From assembly GCA_030762895.1 (NCBI GenBank), contig CM061063.1:52717196-52781195 (forward strand): a DNA stretch of 64,000 bases, read 5' to 3'. A program made the translations under genes and the position numbers. This document shows positions 1-10,840 of the stretch, piece after piece. The notes under the pieces were generated by a model, which was not told where the DNA came from, did no database searches, and worked only from the letters and a program-made list of their open reading frames with translations. The DNA is from Sophora flavescens. Taxonomy: Eukaryota; Streptophyta; Magnoliopsida; Fabales; Fabaceae. Within the stretch, counting starts at the first letter, position 1. Each line of letters begins with the position of its first letter.

Positions 1-297
1 ATTAAATTTCTGATCTGAACGTCGTATGTTGACGCTTTGGTGTTGCGGCAGAAGATTTAATTTTCGAATTTAGTTTTAATTTTCGAATTTAGTTTTTTTT
101 TTTGAAATCTTTTGAAGGGTTAGGGTAAAGAATTGATTTTGATGATCATCTAGTTTGGGGGTTCTTGAAAATTGAAATTAAGCTAATTCCTAATAGAAGG
201 ATTGCGTGTGCTATAAATAATCTTTTAAGCTAATTCTTGATAGGGTTTCTTGGTTGGGTAGTTTGAATGTTGATCGTTTCAATTATTGTCTTTGCAG

Positions 298-3137
298 TTA
301 ATGCTGGAACAAACAAAGCTGCCTCTAGCAGCACTTCATTGAACACAAAGAGGCTGGATGATGATACAGAGAATCTAACTCGTGAGTTATACACACTCTA
401 GCCATTTACATAGACTAATTGTTTATTATTTTCTGCCACTGAAAGAACCTTAGTGAACCTAGTTTTGAATAAGCAATTATATAGGGAGAATCAAGAGCTC
501 AATTATCTAAACAATGTTATACTTCATAAGGGGTGTTTGCAGTTAGGGGATCTTCCGTGAATTGACTTATTTGTCCTGCTTTAGTATTTTCGAACTACAA
601 TACTTTGCCTGGAGCATGTTTTGTTTGGTGGTTTGATATTTGGTAGAGTTATCAATCCCGGATAGTTGAGCGGAGCGACCGGCCCCGAAAACGCTATAGC
701 GAGATAGCGCATAGCGGAACGGCCGCTGTTTTAGACAAGTGGGGAGAAGTGATAAGGGAGGAGGGAGGAGACACAGTAGGATAAGAGGGAAGAAGTAGAG
801 GGAGAAGGGACGAACGATCTAGAACTGCTAAAACTTAAAAGAACGTGACTGCGGGGGAGAGAGTAGGAGGAAGAAACAATACAAAACAATGATAAAATAG
901 AGATTTCTTGCCTGGAGCATGTTTTGTTTGGTGGTTTGATATTTTGTAGAGTTATCAATCCCGGATAGGCTGAGCGGAGCGGCAAACCCAAAACGCTATA
1001 GCGAGATAGCGCATAGCGGAACGGCCGCTGTTTTAGACAAGTGGGGAGAAGTGATAAGGGAGGAGGGAGGAGACACGATGAGGATAAGAGGGAAGAAATA
1101 GAGGGAGAAGGGACGAACGATCTAGAACCGCTAAAACTTAAAAGAACGTGACTCGGGTGGGGAGAGAGTAGGAGGAAGAAACAATACAAAACAATGATAA
1201 AATAGAGATTTCCTGAGTTTAAGTGAGGGTAAAATAAAGATTTACTAAGTATAAGTGAGGGTAAAATAGAGAATTGAAGTGTTAAAGAGAGGGTAAAATA
1301 GGAAGAGAGGAGAAAAGAGTGACCTAACTCCTGAAAAACCCAGATCTTATTGCAGCCGCCGCAGGAGAGCATGCATGACACCTCAACAGTGGCGCCGATG
1401 ACTGGGTTCGGTCGGAAGAGGCTCGTCGGAGGCTTATATGGACAGAACTTCGACCCATGTTACAATAGCGGCCCGAAATCGCCTGCTCCACCGCTGTCGG
1501 TGCTAATTCCGTCGCTAAAGCGGCTGTGACCGCCTCGACTGAAAAACGCTCCGCCCCGCCCTGCCTCGCTCCTCCGCTATAGCGCGCTATTAAGTACCCT
1601 GTGTCTATATTCTCTTTTCAACAGGACTATATTTCTGCCTTTTCTCTGAATAGTAGTTATCTGTTTGGTAGGTTCAGCATATGAGTGAACCGAAGGTACT
1701 GAATACTGATACAATCACCATCGAAATAATTTGTAAATACTTTTACTATTGCTAACTTTTGGAATATCATAACAAAGTGTTTGTAAGTGGTATTAGATAT
1801 TATGATTATTTTACGTAATTGATTGGAAATTCTCTTTTGGTAGCTTTTATTTTCTATTTTTTTGATTTCACAACTTAAATTTTAGTTATAGAAATCAATG
1901 GTTAAACCTTTATTCTAAGCATAACTCAGAAAAAGGATGTGTGACTTGGACATGGTCGTGTGAACTTTGTTCAATGTGTTATTTAATATTTGGTGGAGAT
2001 GGTGATACAGATTCACAACTCATGAATCCATCTTTTATGATAGCAAACCCCTCCTCCCCCAACCAAAATAAAGATTTTTCTGCAAGAGTTACACCCTACT
2101 TTATTGCCTCTAGGCAATTTCTGAGTTGAATGATGATATATTCTTACTATTACCATTTATAAAACTGTCTCATAAACAATCTGTTTCTTATATATACTTC
2201 TGCATGATGAGACTGGAACTGTTGGGGGTCCTAGGGTTATTATTTTAAGGTTTTAGAGGGTGTTTGTTATAGATTATTTGATGACAAAATCACTTTTTTT
2301 AAGTAAAAAATCATTTTTAAGAGTTTGGTTGTGTTTGTTTCAGCTTTTCTTAAAAATGATTTTTTAAAAAATATCATTTTTAAGGTTAAAATGAAAAGCT
2401 ACTTTCATTAGCTTTAAAAAACCATTTTTTTTATCATTAAACATCTTTTAAAAAATGATTCATATGATTGTAAACAAACATAAAACAATTGTTTTTTTTT
2501 AAAATCTCTAAAAATAATCTCTAGATTATTCATTGTTAGAATCACTTATTTTTTAATCTATAACAAACGGGCCCTTAATCAAAATTTTCCCTTGGTTTCA
2601 TGAGCATCAAACATGATTGACCATGCTGTTTTGCTTTGTGTTGAAGAGTTGTATTTTTGTTCTCTCTCTTTTCTTTTTGGATTCCTGTAAATTGCATATT
2701 CTGCTAAAGGATGGAGAAAGTGTGGCTGGCGTTAGCACTGCTGTTATTGGCAATCTTGTTTTTATTCCTTTCAACATCAAATATTCTTGAATGATATTTC
2801 TTCCTATCTTGATGCGCATGTGATTTGACTTTTGTGCACAGATGAGCGTGTACCCACTGAACTCAAGAAGGCTATAATGCAAGCTAGGATGGACAAGAAA
2901 CTTACTCAGGCTCAGCTTGCTCAAGTATTTATTCCCAAAAGAATAACAGTTTATATGTCTTTTGATGCTCATTATTAGTTGTTAGGTGTCATCCATAACG
3001 AGCATTGTTACTTGCAGATCATCAATGAGAAGCCTCAAGTGATCCAGGAATACGAGTCAGGAAAAGCCATTCCAAACCATCAGATAATTGGCAAGTTGGA
3101 GAGAGCGCTTGGAGCTAAACTGCGTGGCAAGAAATAA
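298..3137 (+). CDS. MBF1: Multiprotein bridging factor 1 (MBF1a/b type), 3' part, three exons
   Basis: Transcriptional co-activator that bridges TBP and bZIP-type activators in the nucleus (family knowledge). Exons seen: 298-381, 2842-2924 and 3018-3137 (TAA), all with AG/GT borders and compatible phases (2 bases + 27 codons + 1; 2 bases + 27 codons; 40 codons). The translation runs NAGTNKAASS, then LDDDTENLT, then ERVPTELKKAIMQAR, KLTQAQLAQ, INEKPQVIQEYESGKAIPN and ends ERALGAKLRGKK. This is the end of the MBF1 N-terminal domain followed by the whole helix-turn-helix (HTH_3/Cro-C1) domain of the short MBF1a/b class. The first exon(s), with the start codon, lie left of the window. The 2.46-kb intron 382-2841 carries a repetitive GC-rich element and a MITE. 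No break in the reading frame is seen. Confidence 0.95.
607..1214 (+). repeat. Tandem duplication of ~303 bp inside the MBF1 intron
   Basis: The segment starting GCCTGGAGCATGTTTTG at 607 recurs at 910 with few changes, including the GCTATAGCGAGATAGCGCAT block and the purine-rich tract. The second copy runs to about 1214. The duplicated unit includes both flanking intron sequence and the start of the GC-rich element described separately, so the duplication arose after that element inserted. Confidence 0.8.
650..1603. mobile_element. Candidate non-autonomous DNA element with GCTATAGCGC-type ends
   Basis: A GC-rich block begins near ATCAATCCCGGATAG (650) with GAGCGGAGCG and CGCTATAGCGAGATAGCG motifs. 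It ends near 1550-1603 with GCTCCTCCGCTATAGCGCG followed by CTATTAAG. The two ends share inverted GCGCTATAGCGGAG-type motifs, and the interior is a long purine-rich tract. I could not fix exact termini or a target-site duplication, so class (hAT-like or other) is undecided. It has no coding capacity. Confidence 0.4.
2256..2574. mobile_element. Tourist-like (PIF/Harbinger) MITE in the MBF1 intron
   Basis: A 319-bp element flanked by TTA on both sides (2253-2255 and 2575-2577). The left end reads GAGGGTGTTTGTTATAGATT; the right end in reverse complement reads GGGCCCGTTTGTTATAGATT, so the TIRs match over most of 20 bases. The interior is AT-rich with imperfect inverted symmetry and no ORF. The TTA duplication and GGGCCCGTTTG-type terminus fit Tourist MITEs. 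Confidence 0.75.
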
Positions 3138-3270
3138 GGAAGCTAATCTCATGGTCGTGCATGTAGTTAGGTGTTGCATGTTACTGTCGAAGTTGGTTGT
3201 GTTTGCTCACTAATTGTGTAAATGTAAGACATATAAAAGGTGTTCAGGACCTGTGGTTTTCACCTGTTCG

Positions 3271-3276
3271 AATAAA
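3271..3276 (+). terminator. Poly(A) signal of the MBF1 gene
   Basis: AATAAA lies 134 bases after the MBF1 stop codon in a T-rich 3' region, a normal distance for a plant 3' UTR. The cleavage site is not determined. Confidence 0.5.
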
Positions 3277-3394
3277 TAGAGAGATGCATTCAGTATAAAT
3301 CCTCCTTTTACAGTGATGATAGGGTAAGATTAGTTTAGACTGTAGCTGAAATGGTTGATATAGATTTTTTTAAGTGATCACAAGACTTCCTACT

Positions 3395-3591
3395 AACTTC
3401 TAATCCCGACCATCTATGTATGGTTTAAAGGTCCAGATTTGTTCTTTTTACTTGAGATTCCCCACACACACACATATACACACACACACACACATACATA
3501 TATATATATAAACTTCTAATCCCGACCATCTATGTATGGTTTAAAGGTTCAGATTTGTTCTTCTTACTTGAGATTCTCCACACACACACAT

Positions 3592-3625
<34 letters not shown>

Positions 3626-3631
3626 GTATGT
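3395..3631 (+). repeat. 116-bp tandem duplication with AC and AT microsatellites
   Basis: Two copies begin AACTTCTAATCCCGACCATC at 3395 and 3511; each ends in (AC)n and (AT)n runs. Probably slippage or unequal exchange at the microsatellite. Confidence 0.85.
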
Positions 3632-4020
3632 ATATTATGTTGAATCTCCTTAATTTATGTGTCCCTCATAAAAAATGGTATAATAGATAACTGGTTAATA
3701 ACGTTCAAAATTGTTGCTAATGGCGTGTTGAATGTGATTGATGGGTACATCAAGATAGGTAGCTCATTAATAATCTACTAAGTTGTATTAATCGAGATTT
3801 TGTACATTATCAGCCAAGTTATTGGAGTTATCTATCTATTATAGGTATATAACATTAATCAAGTTTAATATATCATTGACCACGATTTAAGGTCATTAAT
3901 TAGTTGCCCCATTTTTATGTCTAAATATAATTTTTGTTTAGTTGATGTCAGTTGACAAAAAAAACTCACCATAAGCATGTGCTAGTAGTGTATCAATAGC
4001 GGATCTGGGGAATTGTGTTA

Positions 4021-4177
4021 GAGTTATGATATTTTAACACCAAAATTTGACATCATGGGGACACCCTAATTTTTGAGTAGGTTGTGAACTAATAAAATAA
4101 AGAGAAAGAAAGAATAAAATGATAAATAATCTACTCAAAACTAGGGTATTCTTCATGATATCAAAATATCATATCTC
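4021..4177. mobile_element. Mutator-like MITE, 157 bp
   Basis: Left terminus GAGTTATGATATTTTAACAC; right terminus in reverse complement GAGATATGATATTTTGAT. The flanking 9-bp target duplication is ATTGTGTTA at 4012-4020 and ATTGTGTAA at 4178-4186 (8 of 9). The inverted similarity continues inward (ACACCCTAATTTTTGAGTAG against CTACTCAAAACTAGGGTATT). A 9-bp TSD points to the Mutator superfamily. It shares its TIR with the element at 15200-15520. Confidence 0.65.
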
Positions 4178-4264
4178 ATTGTGTAAACCCCAAAAATTTG
4201 CTGTGACATAGCATATAGCTTTGCAGGCAAATAGCGGAAGTTGCATAGTGGTTGAAATAAATCA

Positions 4265-4268
<4 letters not shown>

Positions 4269-4304
<36 letters not shown>
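4269..4304. repeat. (TA)n microsatellite
   Basis: About 18 uninterrupted TA units. Confidence 0.95.
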
Positions 4305-4308
<4 letters not shown>

Positions 4309-4399
4309 TGTTATATACAAATAAAAATGAGCTGCATAAATATCAGAAATCGCATAGCACAATTTGCTTTTGCTGGATGACACTACTATCTTTTAAGGG

Positions 4400-5586
4400 G
4401 TCGTTTGGTGGTTGTTAGGATAGGATATGAATGGATAATATAAGAGAGTAGGATAGGATATGAATAAGATAAACTGTTATTCTATCCGACGTTAACTGGA
4501 TAGCATTATAATTTTAGTATGAATTAAAATTTTCGATTTTATTCTCAATGTTTTCATATTTTATTAGATTTTTTTAACTTATAATTTTCATTTTTTAAAA
4601 TTATATAAAAAGACAAAAGTATCCTTGTGATAAAATTACATATAATATTTTAAATTTATAAAATATTGTTTAACATAAATTATTTTTTTATAATTTTAAA
4701 TATTCATTTTTAGTCTTTACTTTACATATGGTTAAATTATTAGAATAAATTTTTATATTTTTCAGTTTTTTAAAATAATATAAATAACAAAATTAGCATT
4801 TTGATAAAATAAAATTATTTTTTAAAATTATTTTTTAATATTTTTATCATTTAAAATATCTAATATTTTATTATATTTCTTTTTGGTGACCATATTATAC
4901 TTTTTATACTTTAATTATTTTATATAGAAAGGAAAAACAAGAGCGAAAAAGGAGAGGGCAAAAAAATAGAGGAAGAGGATTTGCTCCCTACGAGACTCGC
5001 TGCTGCAGATGATAAGGATGGAGGACGACGTGAATGGAGGACGACGTGAATGGAGGCAGATGAAGGAGTACAATAGTCGTTTACATGTTGAAAGAGTTAC
5101 GTGTGTTCGATTTTAGTGAGTGAGTGTGAATAATACTCACTAGTTCTCTTTGTGAGAAATTCAGTGGCACCCTCAAAAGTTGGGAGACATTCTCTTTCAA
5201 GATTAATACCCAGTACGTAGTTCTCTTTGTACTTACTAAACAAATAGGTTCTCATCTATATAACTGTCGTGTGCTAGAAAACTTTGCCTTGTGATGCAAG
5301 GACTTTATATCCCTCCTCAAATCACATATTCTATATCTTTATATATGCTTCGAACTGTAAGATAGAGAGAGGGGTCCTATTGTTTGTTATATTCAGCAAA
5401 GACGGAACTTCTTGTTCTTTTCAGATACTGTTGAATAGCATTAGCTTGGTTAGGATTTATTTTGATGGATTGCTCAGGACATATTCTTTGAGAAATATAT
5501 GATAATTTCTTTGACTGACACAGCCTTTATAAATGCTCTAAACATTGCATGCTTTGAATTCATCGTTGTCGTCATCGTCATCGTCA
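4400..5586. other. AT-rich spacer without recognised gene
   Basis: Starts with GGGGTCGTTTGGTGG followed by repeated TAGGATAGGATATGAAT, which looks like one end of a MITE, but I found no matching inverted end. A (CGT/CAT)n stretch at 5562-5586 borders the copia insertion. The remainder is AT-rich without a convincing exon. Confidence 0.5.
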
Positions 5587-6256
5587 TGTTATATATTTTT
5601 TTAGTTCTTTTAATTTCTTTATTCTTTATGCGGAAGCGTTAAATCTGAATAGGCATACATTCTACAGCATAAATACCACATTGTCTAGGATCTACATCAT
5701 GCCAGATTACTAGGATTCTAAGATTATGAATATACCTGGATCCGTAGGGGTTCCTAATCTTAAGCGTTATTCAAAGAATGAACTTGATCACCAACCTTCA
5801 TGTACGGAGAACGGCAATCAATCACGAACATGGGGCTGGTTGTCTTCTTGTGCGGAATACCTTGACAATCAACATAGATGAGGATGATAACAAATATATG
5901 GTTAGCGGTGGCTTTCTGGTACTTCCTCAACCTGGACTCCTTATACCTTAGTCGCTCTTCAAATGGGGAGAAGAGGCGGTGTGCGTTGTGTCCGGTGTAT
6001 TGGGGACCATAGCCTATATGTAGGGTGATGACCAATTAGGGTTCCCATTATTCCGAAATTGGTTATCAATGACATCCACTAATATTTTGCTCATATCAGA
6101 TAATTAATGATAATATCAATTATCAAATCAGAAATCTGGTTAGCCTTATCTCTTAATTTGATCACATATTAATTAAGGCACCTAGAGATAAATGGCTAAT
6201 ATAATTAATTAACGATATCTGCCCACATTATGATATTGGAATAAAATATCCCAACA
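5587..6256 (-). repeat. 3' LTR of the copia element (670 bp)
   Basis: Matches 13168-13273 joined to 14473-15036, e.g. TTCTTTATGCGGAAGCGTTA and GATATTGGAATAAAATAT near the ends. Element orientation is minus, so the LTR begins at 6256 (TGTTGGGATATTTTATTCC on the minus strand). Confidence 0.9.
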
Positions 6257-6270
6257 ATCTCCCACTTGGG
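6257..6270 (-). other. Polypurine tract of the copia element
   Basis: The minus-strand reading CCCAAGTGGGAGAT lies directly before the 3' LTR, the normal place for plus-strand priming. Confidence 0.75.
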
Positions 6271-7129
6271 CAACATATCGTAATAATTATATCATAATTC
6301 CTTAGGCGTGCATTCGAATGCTATTTATCCTCAGACTTTCCCTTTACAATCTGGTCAACCTCATTGATGTCGTGCGTTCGCACGTGCGATCCAGGCAAGT
6401 GTACCGGATTCGTCGCCAAGTAATAAAAAGATATCGATCCCACAGAGACCGTGATCTCAAATCGCAACTAATTATCAAATCGATAAAACTGGATTATATA
6501 AAAAAAGGGTTTTGAAAAGGTTTTGATATTTGAAATAAGAGATAACTCAAAATCAGAATCAAGTAAAACAGAAAGTAGATCAGTTTATGGTTTTTCAGAT
6601 CTAAATGGATTCCTAGGGATTCGGTTACCAACAAGATTGTTTATGTTACTAATTTGACTAACCCTTGTTAATTATCGAAATTGCTTTGAAGGCGAATTTA
6701 TCCTCAAATAGTTAATGCTCCCTCTCGGGTTACAAAAATCGTACCCAATTAAACCAACCCCTACTCTCGTGGTAGTCGAATTTAAATTGGACCCTTTGCG
6801 TTTCGTGACAATTCGTTAATCCTCGAAGGACGGCTTCTAACTCTCGTGATTTGGGTCCTAAGTCTGATTCTATAGATCCGATACCTAAGTTCACCGCTAG
6901 GTTCCTCCTTAGAATATCTACGACATGCAAACAAGTGGCCACCGAATTTACGAGTAATTAAAACACTAGAAATCTGATCTAAAGCAAAATCGCAATTAAC
7001 AAGAAATCGAAATCAATTCATAACATGAAAACAGATCTTGAGCATAGCCCCAACCCCTAGAAATTAAGCTACTACTCAAGCATTGTCATGGTGATGACAA
7101 GCTTGGTTAACAACAACATAAAAGAAAAC

Positions 7130-7216
7130 TAGGAGGAGGAGGAGGAGGAGGAGGAGGAGAAGAAGAAGAAGAAGAAGAAGAAGAAGAAGAAGAAGAAGAA
7201 GAAGAAGAAGAAGAAG
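7130..7216. repeat. (GGA)n(GAA)n microsatellite in solo LTR
   Basis: About ten GGA units followed by about nineteen GAA units. The equivalent pyrimidine-rich leader in the other copies (for example 55015-55045) is shorter, so this tract has expanded. Confidence 0.95.
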
Positions 7217-7284
7217 AGAGATCCTAAATTATAGCCTAAGAGTAGCAGCCCAAAAGTCTTCTTTAGTCTCTGCCCAGATGCCTT

Positions 7285-7291
7285 ATTTATA
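7285..7291 (-). promoter_or_regulatory. TATA box of the Athila-type LTR
   Basis: TATAAAT on the minus strand, at the position equivalent to 54944-54950 and 22135-22141 in the two other copies; just downstream of the palindrome array. Confidence 0.55.
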
Positions 7292-7361
7292 GATTAGGGA
7301 AGTTTGAATCCCAATCTAACACAAATTAGATCCAAATCAGTTGCTTCAGATCCAAGTAATG

Positions 7362-7610
7362 CACGTCACGGCCGTGATGGCCATCACGGCCAGGCCGTGA
7401 CGGATTCTGCCATGGGCGTTTCTTCAATTTTTGGTCTGTCATGGCCGCGATCAGTTCTGCCTGTTGAGGGTCTGGTTCAGCTGACATGTCACGGCCGTGA
7501 AGGGCACCACGGCTAGGCTGTGACCAGTTCTGACTTTTGCCTTCTTTTCTTTTCAGTTTTGCTTGATCATGGTCGTGATGGTCATCACGGCTAGGCTGTG
7601 ATGGGCTCTG
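7362..7610. repeat. Array of three TCACGGCCGTGA-type palindromic units
   Basis: Units at ~7362, ~7487 and ~7566. Each pairs a perfect dyad such as TCACGGCCGTGA with a spaced dyad TCACGGCCAGGCCGTGA; the third unit is mutated. It lies upstream (minus-strand sense) of the TATA box. Confidence 0.85.
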
Positions 7611-8429
7611 TTTGGCTCATTTTCTTCACTTTTCAAGCCCCATCTTCATCCAAGCTCCATCATGGCTAATCCTGAGCATTTAATCCTTAATTTCTGCAAA
7701 ACAACACCACAAAACTGCCTTACCTGTTCCAAGGTAAAAACTAACAAAAATCAAATTAAATATGCCTAAACTATATGAAAATGAATGCAAAATGATTAAC
7801 AAATATGAGGTGAAATCACACTCATCACTCATACATCTATGATGGGACCATCATATTTGTCGTCACTAACGTATATCGTGACTAAACCCCGACGACCACC
7901 ATATCAATGCACTTGATGACATAGATCGATATGGATAAGTGGCATGGAAGTTTCATGCAATGTGATCTCTAAATCATGCCTATTTCCAACTGGTCCAACT
8001 TAAGTCTTTAGTGAGATCATACCGAAGTTCCTTAGGTGCAAATTAAATATTTGCACATAACCAAAACTTAAGATAATTATAATAATAATAACCTCATAAA
8101 CTTTATTTCTGCAGAAAATCAATCATAACATAAAGTCTTTACCAAATCCAAAACATAGAACAAAATAACAAAAGGAAAACTCCCACTAATCTAAGGCAAT
8201 CTCAAAACCAACACCCGTGTGAGCAACATGCTCATGAAAGACCGTAGGTGTCAAGCCTTTGGTTAGTGGGTTAGCTAACACAAAGTTTGTTCCTATGTGT
8301 TCTATAGATAATTGGAAACTTGATGTCGATAACCTTCGACTTCATTGAACTCCAATTGTTATTGGAGTACAACATGGCTGACTTATTGTCATAATATAAC
8401 TTGAGTGATATTTCAATTCCTTTTATTAT

Positions 8430-9431
8430 ATGCAGCCCAATGACAAAATTTCTCAGGCATATCCTGAGGTTGAATGCCTTCTATCTTGGCACCTAACAAC
8501 ATCAGAGTCAGAATACCTTATGATCTCTAAACTATCAGATCTCCGATCCATGAACATATATTCTTTTGTTCTCTTTAAGTACCTTATGATCATTTTGACT
8601 GCTTTCCAACGATCCTTTTCTGGATTGCTCCAGTATCTGTCTAACACTGCTTATGTATGCTATGTCCGGATGTGTACAAACCTAAGCATACATCAGACTT
8701 CCCACAGCTGAAGCATAGGGAATCTTATGTATTTCCTGAATTTCCAGATTTCCTTTTGGGCATTAATTGAGACTAAAATAGTCCCCCTTAGTTATCGGGG
8801 TATTCGCTGGTTTACTATCTTTCATGTTGAACCTATCCAAAACTGTATCGATATAGCTCTTTTGTGATAATCCAAGGATACTTCGAGAATGATCTCTAAG
8901 TATTTGAATTCCTAAGACAAAAGAGGCGTCCCCAAGATCTTTCATCTCGAAAAAAAAAATCGTTAGAAATTTCTTGGTTTCGTGCAATGAGCCTATATCC
9001 CTGCTGGCTAGTAAAATGTCAACATATAACACTAAGAGTATAAACTTGCTCCCACTGAAATTGTGATACAGTTGTCCCCGATATTCTTCTCAAGACCAAA
9101 TGAGACAATCACTTAATGGGACCTATGGTATCACTAATGAGACGTCTTCTTTAGCCCATAGATAGATTCCGTCAATTTGCAAACCATCTTTTCTGGGTCT
9201 TTCGACACAAGGTTTTCTGGTTGCACTATATACATCTGCTTCATCAATGTGACCAATGAGAAACACTTTCTTGACATCCATCTTATGAAACTCCAAATTA
9301 TAACGAGCAACGAGAGCCATGATTATCCTAAAAGAGTCCTCCAATGGTACGGAAAAAAAAGGTCTCCTTACAATCAATCCTTTCTTTAGAGTATAGCCTT
9401 TTGACACTAGACAAGCCTTATACCTCTCCAT
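8430..9431 (-). pseudogene. Copia reverse transcriptase / RNase H remnant
   Basis: Three broken minus-strand pieces. 9123-9431 carries KACLVSKGYT and SFRIIMALVARYNLEFHKMD (RT start). 8763-9032 carries LYVDILLAS, where copia RTs have YVDDILLAS, so one catalytic aspartate is missing; it continues EMKDLG, FVLGIQI and LSQKSYID. 8453-8647 carries WKAVKMIIRYLKRT and STSGYA of RNase H. Frameshifts and stops separate the pieces, so it is not functional. The order confirms minus orientation. Confidence 0.88.
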
Positions 9432-9649
9432 ATTACCCCTTGAAAATTTCAGGCATTAGGATAAGTTTCAAACCTTATTGTTTAGCTTGATCTTATACTC
9501 ATTCCTTCAACCCACCTTTTCCAAATGGAAACTTCATATGGTTTTATGGGAGTTGATAGAATCATCTTCCATTACACCATTTACGTTATGTTCCTGGAGA
9601 AATACTACATAATTATCCAAAATATTATTCATCCTTTCTTTAGTGGATC

Positions 9650-10840
9650 ATGGCAAAATGCAATGACTCTTGATGCTCTAGTTCTTGAGGGTGTTGAGTT
9701 TGACCTTCATGAATAATTTCCTTATCTTGAATAGGAAGAATAACAAGAATATCTTCACAAAGATCCAAATTTGCTACACAAATAGCAACTATATGAATTG
9801 GTTCAGGGATTAGAACCAATTATTCCTCAAAGATAATGTCTCTAACCTTATCTCCCCCCAAACTCAATATCCTCAAAGAACTAATCAGTTCCTGTCTCAA
9901 GGTATCTTTAACTTGGAATTTTAAAAAAATTCATACCCCTTTGACCTTTCAGAGTAACCAATAAGGTAACCACTCACTGTTTGGGACTCCAATTTACTTC
10001 ACGAGGCTTATAAGGCCTTGCCTTAGTTGGATATTCCTATACTTAAAATTGATTTGTCGGTCACTTCAGTAGGTACTCTGTCAAATATTTAAGCTGTAAT
10101 CATTAGTGTTACTCCCATTGCAACTCTGGTAAGGTAGAAAGACTAATCATACTCCTCATCATATCTTTAAGAGTCATTACTAGGACTTAACTGTATTCTT
10201 AATAACCGTGTTCTGATCTATTTAACTTTAATGCATTTAATACAAACAATAAAATGTATAAGACCAATGGAATCTAGGATTCCCTCATACAAGTCGCTCA
10301 ACTCTATTTATAGAGATGTGCCCTGAATGTTTGTATCATAATGGTCCTTATTTTAATTACTATTAACTTTACGCTTAGTGCTGTATGATTCCTCACTCAA
10401 TGTTTTACCACAAGAGGTTTCAATACCAAGCAATTATAGACCATCATAGTCAATAGCTTAACCGGTACCAACAATATTTGAATTTAAAAGACAAATTGAA
10501 TCCATCGTTTCTAAATGAACAAAAAATTATTCTTGATTTGTTCAATAGAATTAAGAAACCAAAACCAAATTTCATCTAAATGATTACTAAACCAAAATGT
10601 CTTTAAATTCCAAATATTATCCAGTAACAACAATCTGAAACGTCAATAGCCTTATCCTTTACTGACTTGGTTAACTCCAATATAGATGTATCTTTCAGCA
10701 CCACTTAACCTTCATCAGTTCAGACAATTCTTTATAGGCATGCCAAACATGATATTTGGGACATTTCTTCTTTAGATGCCCTATGTCCATATAAAAGAAA
10801 CAATTGTGACCTTAATTGTTTCTTTTAAGATGAGTCCTTA
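9650..10840 (-). pseudogene. Copia integrase and gag zinc-knuckle remnant
   Basis: Minus-strand reading. Around 9860-10030 the copia integrase C-terminal region is recognisable (RPYKPREVNWSPK, then FFEDIEFGG) but full of stops. Around 10281-10330 a gag-pre-integrase-like piece (RVERLVREGILDS type) is seen. At about 10749-10803 a nucleocapsid knuckle reads CFFYMDIGHLKKKC: spacing fits CX2CX4HX4C but the second cysteine is tyrosine. The catalytic integrase core is not identifiable as an open frame. Confidence 0.65.

Larger units (their letters stand above)
6365..7827 (-). mobile_element. Athila-type solo LTR (1463 bp) nested in the copia element
   Basis: On the minus strand it begins TGATGAGTGTGATTTCACC and ends CGCACGACATCA, like the LTRs at 21551-23145 and 54407-55817. 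It is flanked by perfect 5-bp duplications CTCAT (6360-6364 and 7828-7832). No internal region is attached, so it is a solo LTR from LTR-LTR recombination. It contains three palindromic TCACGGCC units (7362-7610), a TATA box and a (GGA)n(GAA)n run (7130-7216). Confidence 0.92.

Noticed and set aside
731..1381. 216-codon open frame on the minus strand in the MBF1 intron
   Set aside because: Product of a purine-rich tandem duplication, low-complexity Ser/Leu translation, no domain.
4400..4520. MITE-like GGGGTCGTTTGGTGG end
   Set aside because: No inverted partner end or target duplication found, so not listed as an element.
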